A stretch of DNA of 64,000 nt, taken from positions 62,001 through 126,000 of the forward strand of contig NZ_JAFBBP010000001.1 of NCBI RefSeq assembly GCF_016907275.1, in the 5' to 3' direction. A program made the translations under genes and the position numbers. Every line of letters starts with the position of its first letter. Position 1 is the stretch's first letter. The notes beneath the pieces are model-generated. The model was not told where the DNA came from and did not search any database. It was given only the letters and a program-made list of their open reading frames with translations. Shown here one piece after another: positions 32,115 to 40,672 of the stretch. This DNA comes from Micromonospora luteifusca. Its GTDB lineage: Bacteria > Actinomycetota > Actinomycetes > Mycobacteriales > Micromonosporaceae.

Positions 32115-34346
32115 ATGGCGGACGTGTCGCCGACCGAAAAGCCGACGTCGGGCGGGATCGTGGAGTTGCGGGTGCACGGCGTCTCCGGGTCGGGCGCGGA
32201 CCAGGTGTTGAACCGACCGTACGTGCACCAGGTCGCCGGGGACCGCAGCGGAGGGTTCTACCGACCGCGTCCCGGCTATCCGGACTCGACCGGGACCGGC
32301 GGGGTGACCTTGGAGGCGTACCGCTGGAGCGACCTACCGTCCGGCACGGCCGTGCGGACGCTGTCGCTGGTGTTCCTGCTGCCGTTCATGCTCTGCAACG
32401 TGGCGCTCTGGATGCATCCGGCGATCCACGGTTGGAAGAACGTGGTCGTCGCGTTGTGCCGGGTGCTCGCACTCACCCTCACCATGCTCTACGTGCTCTC
32501 CATCGTCGGGGTGGCGGTGGATCTGATCGCCTGGCGTTGCATGGGCACACCGTCGTGTATGACCGACCGGAGTTGGCTGTCCTGGCTCGGCGGCCGCCCG
32601 ACCGGGCTGCGCCTGGGTGTGCTGGCGCTGATGCCGGTCGCCGCGATCGGGCTCGTCTGGTGGTTGAGCACCCGTCTCAGTCACTCGTTCGACGCGTTCC
32701 ACACCCGCGATCCGGCACCGTCGAAGCACCGGTTGAGCGCGGTCGGCCAGTGGGACGGCGCACCGCTGGTCGGTCGGCTGCGCTCGGTGCACGTCGCGGC
32801 CGCCTTCGCCACGCTGGACGGCAGCCTGTTGGCCGCGCGGGCCAGCCAGCACCGCTCCGTGGCGATGGTGGTGCTGCTGACGGCCACCGGGGCGGTGCTG
32901 CTCACCTGCCTGGTCCTGCTCATCGCGGTGCGGAGCATCGACCGGACCGACCCGGCGCCGGGCATGGACGCCTTCTTCCGCGGGCTGCGGACGATCGCCT
33001 GCGGCGTGACGATCCTGGTGATCGTGCACATCGTCATCAGCCCGGCGCCGTGGTCGAACAGCCGCTCGTTGCCCGGGTACGGCGCAATCGTGGCCTGGCT
33101 GTTCGTCAGCCAGACGGTGCTGGTGGTGATCCTCGCGGCCGTGGTGATCTGGCGGCGGGGCGGCGGGCGTCCCGCGCCGCTGCGTGCGTTGGGCGCACCG
33201 GTCCTGGTCACGATCGCCGCCGGGCTCGCGGTGGCGTTCTCCGCCGAGTTGGTCTACCGGACCGCAGACCTGTTGGACGGTGGCGGCACGACCGCGGACG
33301 GGCTCGTGACCAGCCCGCCCCTGGCGTACAAATGGGCGATCTTCGGGTTTTTCCTGGCGGTGTTGAGCGCGTTGCTGGCGGCCGGAGTGGTCACGGTGCT
33401 GACCCGGCGCAGTCGGTGGCGGGCCGCGCGGGCGATCGTCGCGGCGGACTTTCCGCACGCGCCGCCCGAGGCGGCCGAACGGCTGCGCCAGGTCGAGCAG
33501 ACGGTTGCCCGGGCACGGTTCACCGAATGGCTGGAGCCGCTCACCGTGGTCTACGCCGGGCTGGCCGCGTTCGGACTGGCGACCAGCGCGCTCGGGCTGT
33601 TCCAGATCTTTCCCGGTGACGTGTTGCAGCAGTACGTCGGTCTCCCCGAGGGCTTCGTCAACTTCTTCATCGGAACGGGCAGCTACGTGATCGCCGCGCT
33701 CATACTCGGGCTGGTGATCGGCGGCATCTTCGCGTACCGGACGGCGGGATTTCGCCGGTACGTGGGCGTTCTGTGGGATCTGGGCACCTTCTGGCCCCGC
33801 GCGGCGCACCCCTTCGCCCCGCCCTGCTACGCCGAGCGGGCCGTGCCGGAGTTGGCCAAGCGGATCTCCTACCTGGTGGAGCAGGGTCAGGGTGTGCTGC
33901 TGACCGGGCACAGCCACGGCTCGGTGCTGCTCGCCGCCACGGTGCTGCAACTGCCGCCCCGGATCACCGACCGGGTCGCCCTGCTGACCCACGGGTCACC
34001 GCTGCGCCGGTTGTACTCGCGGCTGTTTCCCGCATCCGTCAACGTGTCGGCACTTGAGGAGATCGGCGAGCGGGTCGGCTGGCGCTGGGTGAACCTGTGG
34101 CGTGACACCGACCCGATCGGCGGTTGGATCTTCGCCCCGCACCGGGCCGGGGGCAGCGAGACGCCGGCCGGGCCGGCGGCGGTGGACCGGCGGTTGACCG
34201 ACCCGCTGGACGTGGTGCCGCCACCCAGCGACAGCGTTCCCCCGCCGATCCTGGCGCACTGGCCGTCGGAGTCAGAGAAGGCGTTCGCGGACGCGGCGCG
34301 GGATCTGATCGCGCGGCTTCACCCCGGCCGCCCCGGGACGGGCTGA
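32115..34346 (+). CDS. Large integral membrane protein with lipase-like alpha/beta-hydrolase motif
   Basis: 743 residues. The N-terminus ([19 protein letters not shown]) resembles the first strand of lipase-like proteins. About ten membrane helices follow (about 70-580). A C-terminal soluble part contains [18 protein letters not shown], a GxSxG nucleophile elbow (GHSHG), followed by [18 protein letters not shown] and a possible catalytic D in [10 protein letters not shown]. An intramembrane or membrane-tethered esterase/lipase is suggested; no close characterised homologue is known to me. The start (ATG after a GGGGGG stretch) is preferred over an upstream GTG. It diverges from the receiver/flavoprotein gene. 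Confidence 0.75.
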   Translation: MADVSPTEKPTSGGIVELRVHGVSGSGADQVLNRPYVHQVAGDRSGGFYRPRPGYPDSTGTGGVTLEAYRWSDLPSGTAVRTLSLVFLLPFMLCNVALWMHPAIHGWKNVVVALCRVLALTLTMLYVLSIVGVAVDLIAWRCMGTPSCMTDRSWLSWLGGRPTGLRLGVLALMPVAAIGLVWWLSTRLSHSFDAFHTRDPAPSKHRLSAVGQWDGAPLVGRLRSVHVAAAFATLDGSLLAARASQHRSVAMVVLLTATGAVLLTCLVLLIAVRSIDRTDPAPGMDAFFRGLRTIACGVTILVIVHIVISPAPWSNSRSLPGYGAIVAWLFVSQTVLVVILAAVVIWRRGGGRPAPLRALGAPVLVTIAAGLAVAFSAELVYRTADLLDGGGTTADGLVTSPPLAYKWAIFGFFLAVLSALLAAGVVTVLTRRSRWRAARAIVAADFPHAPPEAAERLRQVEQTVARARFTEWLEPLTVVYAGLAAFGLATSALGLFQIFPGDVLQQYVGLPEGFVNFFIGTGSYVIAALILGLVIGGIFAYRTAGFRRYVGVLWDLGTFWPRAAHPFAPPCYAERAVPELAKRISYLVEQGQGVLLTGHSHGSVLLAATVLQLPPRITDRVALLTHGSPLRRLYSRLFPASVNVSALEEIGERVGWRWVNLWRDTDPIGGWIFAPHRAGGSETPAGPAAVDRRLTDPLDVVPPPSDSVPPPILAHWPSESEKAFADAARDLIARLHPGRPGTG

Positions 34347-34371
34347 TCCGCCGGCCGGATATCGTCGCCGG

Positions 34372-34863
34372 GTGAGCCCGTCGAAGCAGCCCGAACGCCG
34401 GTTGATCGCCTCGAACAAGAAGGCCCGGCACGAGTACACCGTGCTGCGCACCTACGAGGCGGGCATCGTGCTGGTCGGCACCGAGGTGAAGTCGCTGCGC
34501 GAGGGGCGGGCCTCGCTGGTCGACGCGTTCGCGCACGAGCGCGACGGCGAGATCGTGCTGTACGGCCTGCACATTTCCGAGTACGCCTACGGCACGTGGA
34601 CCAACCACGCTCCCCGCCGCAACCGCAAGCTGTTGCTGCACCGGGCCGAGATCGACCGGATCCTGGACAAGGTCCGCGAGGGCGGTGTGACCCTGGTCCC
34701 ACTGTCGATGTACTTCGAGAACGGCTTCGCCAAGGTCGAACTGGCCCTGGCGAAGGGCAAGCGCTCCTACGACAAGCGCCAGACGCTGGCCGAGCGGGAC
34801 GCCAACCGGGAGATCGCCCGCGAGCTGGGTCGGCACCTCAAGGGCCATCCTCGCCAGCCCTGA
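34372..34863 (+). CDS. smpB: SsrA-binding protein SmpB
   Basis: A 163-residue tmRNA-binding protein essential for trans-translation. It has the OB-fold signature [42 protein letters not shown], the [14 protein letters not shown] loop and a basic C-terminal tail ([21 protein letters not shown]) that inserts in the ribosome. The GTG start is preceded by TATCGT exactly six bases upstream with no ribosome-binding site, so a leaderless mRNA is likely. The expected neighbours ftsEX/prfB and ssrA are not next to it here; a palindromic repeat follows. Confidence 0.97.
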   Translation: MSPSKQPERRLIASNKKARHEYTVLRTYEAGIVLVGTEVKSLREGRASLVDAFAHERDGEIVLYGLHISEYAYGTWTNHAPRRNRKLLLHRAEIDRILDKVREGGVTLVPLSMYFENGFAKVELALAKGKRSYDKRQTLAERDANREIARELGRHLKGHPRQP

Positions 34864-34879
34864 ACACCGTCAAGGTCAT

Positions 34880-34940
34880 GCTCGAACCAGGATGTAGTGG
34901 CCTCATCGATGCATCGACACCACTACATCCTGGTTCGAGC
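34880..34940. repeat. Interspersed palindrome, copy 2
   Basis: GCTCGAACCAGGATGTAGTGG and its exact complement (21-base arms) flank a 19-base loop that itself contains the palindrome TCGATGCATCGA. The arm core, CTCGA-CCAGGAT-GTAGTGG, is shared with the element at 26541-26626. It stands 16 bases after the smpB stop and may terminate its transcript. Confidence 0.75.
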
Positions 34941-35060
34941 GCGATCATGCGGGACGGCAAGCGTGGCGGTGCAACTGCTGGCACTTGTGGCCGCTTTCCT
35001 ACGCGGGTGCTGCCCATTTCAGGCTTTCGCCCTGGCAAGTGCGGGCGTTAAGGTGAGCGG

Positions 35061-35483
35061 GTGACGAGGTTCCGGATCGGGGAGGCGGCCGACCTGCTCG
35101 GCGTCAGTGTCGACACGGTTCGCCGCTGGGTGGACGCCGGGCGTCTGACCGCCCAGCGCGACGAGCACGGCCACCGGGTGATCGACGGCGTCGATCTGGC
35201 CGCCTTCGCCCGCGCCCAGGCCGCCGACCCGGACGCGGGCGCCGAGTTCTCCTCGGCCCGCAACCGGCTGCGCGGCATCGTCGTCGACGTTCGCAAGGAC
35301 ACGGTGATGGCCCAGGTCGACATCCAGGCCGGCCCGTTCCGGGTCGTGTCGCTGATGAGCCGGGAGGCGGTCGACGAGCTCGACCTGCGGGTCGGGTCGG
35401 TGGCGGTCGCGGTGATCAAATCAACCACGGTGGTGGTGGAACGGGCCGCTCCCACGGCGGCGCGGGGACGGGCCGGCGGATGA
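35061..35483 (+). CDS. HTH-TOBE molybdate-responsive regulator/binding protein
   Basis: A 140-residue protein with a MerR-type helix-turn-helix (FRIGEAADLLGVSVDTVRRWVDAGRL) and a C-terminal single Mop/TOBE domain (about 64-128, RNRLRGIVVDVRKDTVMAQVDIQ then SREAVDELDLRVGSVAVAVIKSTTVVVE). TOBE domains of this type bind molybdate or tungstate. The gene leads modABC and overlaps modA (ATGA), so it probably regulates the transporter in response to molybdate, in place of ModE. A TAAGGT box six bases before the GTG suggests a leaderless transcript. Confidence 0.9.
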   Translation: MTRFRIGEAADLLGVSVDTVRRWVDAGRLTAQRDEHGHRVIDGVDLAAFARAQAADPDAGAEFSSARNRLRGIVVDVRKDTVMAQVDIQAGPFRVVSLMSREAVDELDLRVGSVAVAVIKSTTVVVERAAPTAARGRAGG

Positions 35484-36268
35484 GCACGCGGACGATGCGC
35501 ACGGTGGTGGCCGTGCTGGTGGCCGCGCTGACGGTCACTGGCTGCGGCGCGGGCGTCAACCGGGCATCCGGTGGTGCCGCGGACGGCCGGGTCACCGGCG
35601 CGGTGACGGTGTTCGCGGCCGCCTCGCTGACCGAGTCGTTCACCCGGATCGGCAAGGACTTCGAGGCCGCCAACCCGGGCAGCGCCGTGACCCTCAACTT
35701 CGCCGGCAGCTCCGCCCTCGCCAACCAGATCAATCAGGGTGCGCCGGCCGATGTGTTCGCCTCGGCCGCCCCGGCGAACATGACCACGGTCACCGAGGCC
35801 GGCAATGCCGACGGCGCACCGAGCATCTTCGCCCGCAATCAGTTGGTGATCGCGGTGCCCCGGGGCAACCCGCGTCAGGTGACCGGCCTGGCCGACCTGA
35901 CCAGGCCCGGTGTGAAGGTGGCGCTCTGCGCCAACCAGGTGCCGTGTGGCGCGGCGGCCCGCACCGCCCTGGACGCGGCCGGCGTCGCGCTGACACCTGT
36001 CACTCTGGAGCGGGACGTCAGGGGCGCGCTCGCCAAGGTGAAGCTCGGCGAGGTCGACGCGGCCCTGGTCTACCGCACGGACGCGCGGGCGGCGCACGCC
36101 GACGTGACCGGCGTGGAGTTTCCCGAGTCGGCGCGAGCGGTCAACGACTACCCGATCCTCGCGTTGAAGGACGCGCCGAATCCGACCGGCGCCCGGGCCT
36201 TCGTCGCGTACGTCCGCTCGGCGCCGGCGCAGGCGGTCCTCGCCGAGGCCGGCTTCCAGGCTCCATGA
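35480..36268 (+). CDS. modA: Molybdate ABC transporter substrate-binding lipoprotein
   Basis: 262 residues. The N-terminus (MSTRTMRTVVAVLVAALTVTGCGAG) is a lipoprotein signal with the lipobox TGC. The mature protein has the ModA opening VTVFAAASLTESFTRIGKDFE, the oxyanion-binding SSALANQINQGAPADVFASA and ending LKDAPNPTGARAFVAYVRS. It captures molybdate outside the membrane and delivers it to ModBC. The ATGA overlaps on both sides place it in a tight operon. Confidence 0.96.
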   Translation: MSTRTMRTVVAVLVAALTVTGCGAGVNRASGGAADGRVTGAVTVFAAASLTESFTRIGKDFEAANPGSAVTLNFAGSSALANQINQGAPADVFASAAPANMTTVTEAGNADGAPSIFARNQLVIAVPRGNPRQVTGLADLTRPGVKVALCANQVPCGAAARTALDAAGVALTPVTLERDVRGALAKVKLGEVDAALVYRTDARAAHADVTGVEFPESARAVNDYPILALKDAPNPTGARAFVAYVRSAPAQAVLAEAGFQAP

Positions 36269-37080
36269 CTCAGGTCCTCGACCACGCCACGCCCCGACGG
36301 CGGGGGCGGGTGCCGGCGGCCCTGCTGATCCCCGCCGGCCTCGGGCTGCTCTTCCTCGTCCTGCCGCTGGCCGGGCTGGTGATCCGGGCACCGTGGACGA
36401 CCCTGCCGCAACGGCTCACCGAGCCGGGCGCGCTGACCGCTCTGCGGCTGTCGGTGCAGACCGCGACCCTGGCCACCGTGCTCTGCCTGCTGCTCGGGGT
36501 GCCGCTCGCCTGGGTGCTCGCCCGGGTCGAGTTCCCCGGCCGCCGGCTGGTACGCGCGCTGGTCACCGTGCCACTGGTGCTGCCGCCGGTGGTCGGCGGG
36601 GTGGCGTTGCTGCTGGTCTTCGGCCGGCGAGGACTGCTCGGCGGTTGGCTCGACGCCACGTTCGGCATCACCCTGCCCTTCACGACCGCGGGTGTCGTGT
36701 TGGCCGAGTCGTTCGTCGCCATGCCGTTCCTGGTCATCGCCGTGGAGGGTGCGTTACGCGCCGCCGACCACCGTTACGAGGAGGCCGCCGCGACGCTGGG
36801 CGCGAGCCGGTGGACCACCTTCACCCATGTCACGCTGCCGCTGGTGGCGCCCGGGCTGGCCGCCGGGGCGGTGCTCTGCTGGGCGCGGGCGCTCGGCGAG
36901 TTCGGTGCCACCATCACCTTCGCCGGCAACTATCCCGGCCGGACGCAGACCATGCCGCTCGCCGTCTACCTGGCGCTGGAGACCGACCTGGAGTCCGCGA
37001 TCGTGCTCAGCCTGGTGCTGCTCGTCGTGTCGGTGGGCATCCTGGTGGCGTTGCGGGACCGCTGGATGACCAGCCCATGA
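36265..37080 (+). CDS. modB: Molybdate ABC transporter permease
   Basis: A 271-residue permease with about six membrane helices and the coupling loop EEAAATLGASRWTTFTHVTLPLVAPGLAAG (EAA-x3-G-x9-I/V-x-LP). The subfamily-typical ALGEFGATITFAGNYPGRTQTMPLAVY identifies a molybdate/tungstate permease. The start overlaps the modA stop and the end overlaps the modC start. Confidence 0.96.
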   Translation: MTQVLDHATPRRRGRVPAALLIPAGLGLLFLVLPLAGLVIRAPWTTLPQRLTEPGALTALRLSVQTATLATVLCLLLGVPLAWVLARVEFPGRRLVRALVTVPLVLPPVVGGVALLLVFGRRGLLGGWLDATFGITLPFTTAGVVLAESFVAMPFLVIAVEGALRAADHRYEEAAATLGASRWTTFTHVTLPLVAPGLAAGAVLCWARALGEFGATITFAGNYPGRTQTMPLAVYLALETDLESAIVLSLVLLVVSVGILVALRDRWMTSP

Positions 37081-38144
37081 GCGCTGCACTGCTCGACGCC
37101 CGGCTCGTCGTCGACCGGGGCGCCTTCCGGCTCGACGTGCCGCTGCGGGTCGCGCCCGGCGAGGTGGTCGCGGTGCTCGGCCCGAACGGCGCCGGCAAGA
37201 CCACCGCGTTGCGCGCGCTGGCCGGGCTGCATCCGCTCACCGACGGGCACGTCACCCTCGACGGCGTCGACCTGGACCGCCCGGCGACGCGGGGCTGGGT
37301 GCCGACCGAACGCCGGTCGATCGGCGTGGTCTTCCAGGACTACCTCCTCTTTCCGCACCTCAGCGCACTGGACAACGTGGCCTTCGGGCCGCGCCGGCAC
37401 GGCATCGACCGGCGGGCCTCCCGTGCCACGGCCCGGGACTGGCTCGGCCGGGTGGGGCTTGACGCGCAGGCGCACCGTCGCCCCCGACAGCTCTCCGGCG
37501 GCCAGGCGCAGCGGGTGGCGCTGGCCCGCGCGCTGGCCGTCGCACCGGCACTGCTGCTGCTGGACGAGCCGCTGTCCGCGCTGGACGCCCGCACCCGGTT
37601 GGACACTCGCGCGGAGCTGCATCGCCACCTGTCCGCCCACCCGGGCGCGACGGTGCTGGTCACCCACGACCCGCTGGACGCGCTGGCGCTGGCCGACCGG
37701 CTCGTCATCGTCGAGGGTGGCCGGGTGGTGCAGGAGGGCGACGGGCCGAGCGTCACCGCCCGCCCGCGCACCGATTACGTCGCCCGGCTGGTCGGGCTGA
37801 ACCTCTACCGTGGTCGGGCCGAAGGGCACGGGGTGAGAGTCGCGCCGGAGCTGACCCTCACGGTCGCCGACCGGCTGGACGGCGAAGCCTTCGTGGCGTT
37901 CCGCCCGGCGGCGGTGGCCCTGCACCCGACCCGACCGGAGGGCAGCCCACGCAACACCTGGGCGGGCACCGTGGCAGGTGTGCAGCGGCACGGCGACAAC
38001 GTACGGGTGCAGCTCGACGGGCCGATCGGGGTGGCCGCCGACGTCACGCCCTCCGCCGCGGCCCAGCTGCGGTTGATCCAGGGCCAACGGGTCTGGGTGG
38101 CGGTGAAGGCGGCGGAGACGCACGCCTACCCGGCAACCGGCTGA
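37077..38144 (+). CDS. modC: Molybdate ABC transporter ATPase
   Basis: A 355-residue ATPase: Walker A GPNGAGKTT, Q-loop VVFQDYLLFPHLSA, signature LSGGQAQR, Walker B LLLLDEPLSALD and H-loop VLVTHDPLDAL. The C-terminus (about 285-350) is a TOBE/Mop domain that can bind oxyanion and sense supply. The start overlaps the modB stop (ATGA). The operon ends here and converges with the Phd-like gene two bases away. Confidence 0.96.
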   Translation: MSAALLDARLVVDRGAFRLDVPLRVAPGEVVAVLGPNGAGKTTALRALAGLHPLTDGHVTLDGVDLDRPATRGWVPTERRSIGVVFQDYLLFPHLSALDNVAFGPRRHGIDRRASRATARDWLGRVGLDAQAHRRPRQLSGGQAQRVALARALAVAPALLLLDEPLSALDARTRLDTRAELHRHLSAHPGATVLVTHDPLDALALADRLVIVEGGRVVQEGDGPSVTARPRTDYVARLVGLNLYRGRAEGHGVRVAPELTLTVADRLDGEAFVAFRPAAVALHPTRPEGSPRNTWAGTVAGVQRHGDNVRVQLDGPIGVAADVTPSAAAQLRLIQGQRVWVAVKAAETHAYPATG

Positions 38145-38146
38145 CG

Positions 38147-38560
38147 TCAGCCGGCGAGCAGGTCGTTGTGCGCGGCGCGCAGCCGGGCCAGCGTCGGGTC
38201 ACTGCCCGGGACGACCCGGCGATCCAGCTCGGCCCACGCCTCGGCCAGCGCCGCACGGATCGCGCCGAGCTCGGCGGTGTGCCGTTGACTGCTGCGCCGG
38301 TGCTGCTCGTCGAGGCGCCGTGCCCAGCCGGCGGTGACCGTGGCGAGCCGGTCGGCGTCGGCGCGGGCCTGCGCGCCGCTGCGAGCGGCCGTGGCGGGGA
38401 CGATGGCGGCGACCGGACGGGGATCGCCGTCGCGAGTGACGACGGTGACCGCGTCGGTCAGCTCGGCCAGCGCGACGAGCTGACTGAACCGGGTGCGCGC
38501 CTCACGCAGCGGCACGGAACGCGGCGGGTCGGGGTGCGGGGTGAGCGCGGGGACGGCCAT
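38147..38560 (-). CDS. Phd/YefM-like antitoxin-type protein without an adjacent toxin
   Basis: 137 residues. Residues about 15-55 (SVPLREARTRFSQLVALAELTDAVTVVTRDGDPRPVAAIVP) are the Phd DNA-binding/dimer domain. The remaining part is long and helical (ARADADRLATVTAGWARRL and on) and lacks the usual toxin-neutralising motif. No RelE or PIN gene lies beside it: the left neighbour is modC, the right a GNAT. It may be an orphan regulator or an antitoxin that has lost its toxin. Confidence 0.65.
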   Translation of the reverse strand: MAVPALTPHPDPPRSVPLREARTRFSQLVALAELTDAVTVVTRDGDPRPVAAIVPATAARSGAQARADADRLATVTAGWARRLDEQHRRSSQRHTAELGAIRAALAEAWAELDRRVVPGSDPTLARLRAAHNDLLAG

Positions 38561-38602
38561 GGATGCATGGTGCCGCCCGGGTATGACAACTATTCGCTGT
38601 CG

Positions 38603-39163
38603 TCAGTGGACGATGAGTGGCGCGGCCAACCACTCGTCGGCCAGCACCGACCAGACTTCGAGGTCGATGCGACCGTGCGGGCCTGGGCTGACCTGGCGGA
38701 GTGTGCCGTCGAGGCGCAGGCCGAGTCGATGGGCGAGGGCTTTGCTGCGGATGTTGTCGGCGTTGGTACGCCACTCCACCCGCTGGATGCCGCGCTCGCG
38801 GACGGCCCAGTCGACGATCCGGCGGACCGCTGGCGCGACCATGCCCCTCCCCTGCGCCTCCGGCTCCACCCAGCAGCCGACCTCGCAGACGCCCCGGGTC
38901 GCGTCGAGGGACACGAACATGACCCCGCCGACGAGGATGTCCCGCCACCACAGACCCCAGATGCCGCCGGTGTCGCTGGCCCAGCGGTCGGCGTACCGCT
39001 GCAACAGCGCGCGGGCCGACGGCAGGTCGGTGGCGACGAAGGCCGGCGACACCCAGGGCAGGATGTGCTCCCGCGCCCGGTTCAGGTGGTCGAGGAACTC
39101 CTCGGCCTGCCACGGGTTCAGCGGGCGCAGCTCGACTTCCTCGTTCAGCGGCAGGGCAAACAC
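38603..39163 (-). CDS. GNAT-family N-acetyltransferase (RimJ/RimL type)
   Basis: 186 residues in the RimJ/RimL-like group: LNEEVELRPLNPWQAEEFLDHLNRAREHILPWV, a core WRDILVGGVMFVSLDATRGVCEVGCWVEPEAQGRGMVAPAVRRIVDWA with the acetyl-CoA loop (Q/R-x-x-G-x-G/A variant EAQGRGM), and EWRTNADNIRSKALAHRLGLRLDGTLR. These acetylate N-terminal amines of ribosomal proteins or other small substrates. The GTG start follows GGAGG by five bases. Confidence 0.9.
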   Translation of the reverse strand: MFALPLNEEVELRPLNPWQAEEFLDHLNRAREHILPWVSPAFVATDLPSARALLQRYADRWASDTGGIWGLWWRDILVGGVMFVSLDATRGVCEVGCWVEPEAQGRGMVAPAVRRIVDWAVRERGIQRVEWRTNADNIRSKALAHRLGLRLDGTLRQVSPGPHGRIDLEVWSVLADEWLAAPLIVH

Positions 39164-39270
39164 CGGGCCTCCACGTGACTGCGCTTCGGACAACGGGCAG
39201 CAGCCTCGCACAGGCCCCACGGTCGCACCCGCACCGGGCCACGCCAGGATCACCGGTGGGCGCGGCCCGA

Positions 39271-40497
39271 TCAGATGATCATGTGGGTCCAGTAGCTGAG
39301 CCAGAGCACGAACAGCGCGCCCTGCACCACGGCGAGCGCCGCGGTCAGCCACACGTCGACACTGGCGTGGCGGGCCCAGCGGGCCAGCACCAGGGCCACC
39401 GGGAACGCGGCGAGCAGGTAGCGCAGCAGGCTCCGGTACACCGGCGGGCCCATCGACAGAGGCACCAGCACCATGAGTACGCCGTACACCAGGTAGGCCA
39501 GCTCCCGGCGGCGGAACCCGGCGACCAGCACGCCCAACACGGCCACGGCGAAGAGGACCCGACCGGCGTCGCGCGACTCCCCGGCCAGCCCGTTCAGCAG
39601 CACCGGCACCGGGTTCTGCACCCTGATGCCCCATCCGGTCTGCTGGGCGTGCTGATAGGCGAACCAGTCTCCGCCGCGCCACCGGCAGAACGCCATGAAG
39701 GTGAACCAGCCGGCGGGCAGCAGCAGCAACGGCCAGCCGATCCGCAGGTAGCCGAGCAGCGCGCGCGGGCCGAGCCGCCAGTCGTGCTGACGGAGCAGGA
39801 CCAGGGCCAACGGCAGGGCGACGAGCAGGCCAACGGAACGACTCATCGCCAGGAAGTAACCGAGGACGCCGACCAGTAGCCACTGGCGTCGCTCGGCGTA
39901 GTAGAACGCGGCCAACGCGAGACAGACGAAGAGCGACTCGGTCAGCGCCGCCTGGAAGAGGAACGCGGTCGGCAGCAGCACCAGGTACCGGGTGAATCGG
40001 CGAGCCGCCTGCGCGTCGCCGAGCAGCAGCTCGGCCAGCCGGTAGCCGTACCAGAGCGCCAGCAGGAACGCGACGTTGCTGATCAAGAGCAGGGCCAGCG
40101 CGTTGTCGCCGCCGAGCAGCGCGCCGACCGGCCGGGCCAGGAACGGGTAGAGCAACGGGAAGCCGAAATCGTTCCACGGCCCGGTCAGGGGCAGCTCGCT
40201 CAGCCGCAGGTAGAGCAGCCCGTCCCAGGCGAACCAGAAGGAGATCCACCGATGCCCGGAGACCTCCCGCTGCTGCGTCCACATCAACGCGTCGTCCGCC
40301 GGTGGCGCCCCGGGAACGCCGTCCCAGGCGTGCAGGACCAGCAGCCCGAGCAGGGTGAGCAGCAGCTTCGCGCCGAGGAACAGGCCGATCACGTACGACC
40401 AGGGCGCCGGCAGCCGACGGGCCGCGCGCGCTCCGGCGCGGCCGGCCTCGGCCAATCGGACGGCCAGCGTCGCCGCGCCGCTCCGCCACCGGTGCAT
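39271..40497 (-). CDS. PIG-V-like membrane mannosyltransferase
   Basis: 408 residues with about ten membrane helices. The first long periplasmic loop contains RWISFWFAWDGLLYLRLSE, with aromatic/acidic residues in the place used by GT-C glycosyltransferases of the PIG-V family, followed by FPLLYPFLARPVG and RSVGLLVALPLALVLL. It would transfer mannose from a polyprenyl-phosphate donor to a cell-envelope glycan. The ATG has GGGGGAG upstream; an in-frame upstream ATG lacks this. It diverges from a FAD oxidoreductase that may modify sugar nucleotides, so both may serve surface glycan synthesis. Confidence 0.75.
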   Translation of the reverse strand: MHRWRSGAATLAVRLAEAGRAGARAARRLPAPWSYVIGLFLGAKLLLTLLGLLVLHAWDGVPGAPPADDALMWTQQREVSGHRWISFWFAWDGLLYLRLSELPLTGPWNDFGFPLLYPFLARPVGALLGGDNALALLLISNVAFLLALWYGYRLAELLLGDAQAARRFTRYLVLLPTAFLFQAALTESLFVCLALAAFYYAERRQWLLVGVLGYFLAMSRSVGLLVALPLALVLLRQHDWRLGPRALLGYLRIGWPLLLLPAGWFTFMAFCRWRGGDWFAYQHAQQTGWGIRVQNPVPVLLNGLAGESRDAGRVLFAVAVLGVLVAGFRRRELAYLVYGVLMVLVPLSMGPPVYRSLLRYLLAAFPVALVLARWARHASVDVWLTAALAVVQGALFVLWLSYWTHMII

Positions 40498-40672
40498 CCG
40501 CCCGCTCCCCCGATCCGCCGGCCCACCCGTCACACGGAGTGTCGTCCAACCCGTTGTACGCCGCCACACGCCACTCCGGAGCGGAATCAATCGTTGACCG
40601 AGGGTGACATTCGACGCAGAGCGGGTACGCAGGGCGCCTCAACCACGGTACGTGAGCAGGGGGCACTGCAGC

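Noticed and set aside
34864..35060. Possible tmRNA (ssrA) gene after smpB
   Set aside because: The interval is only about 200 bases and is occupied by the palindromic repeat and a promoter; no tRNA-like ends or tag frame were found.
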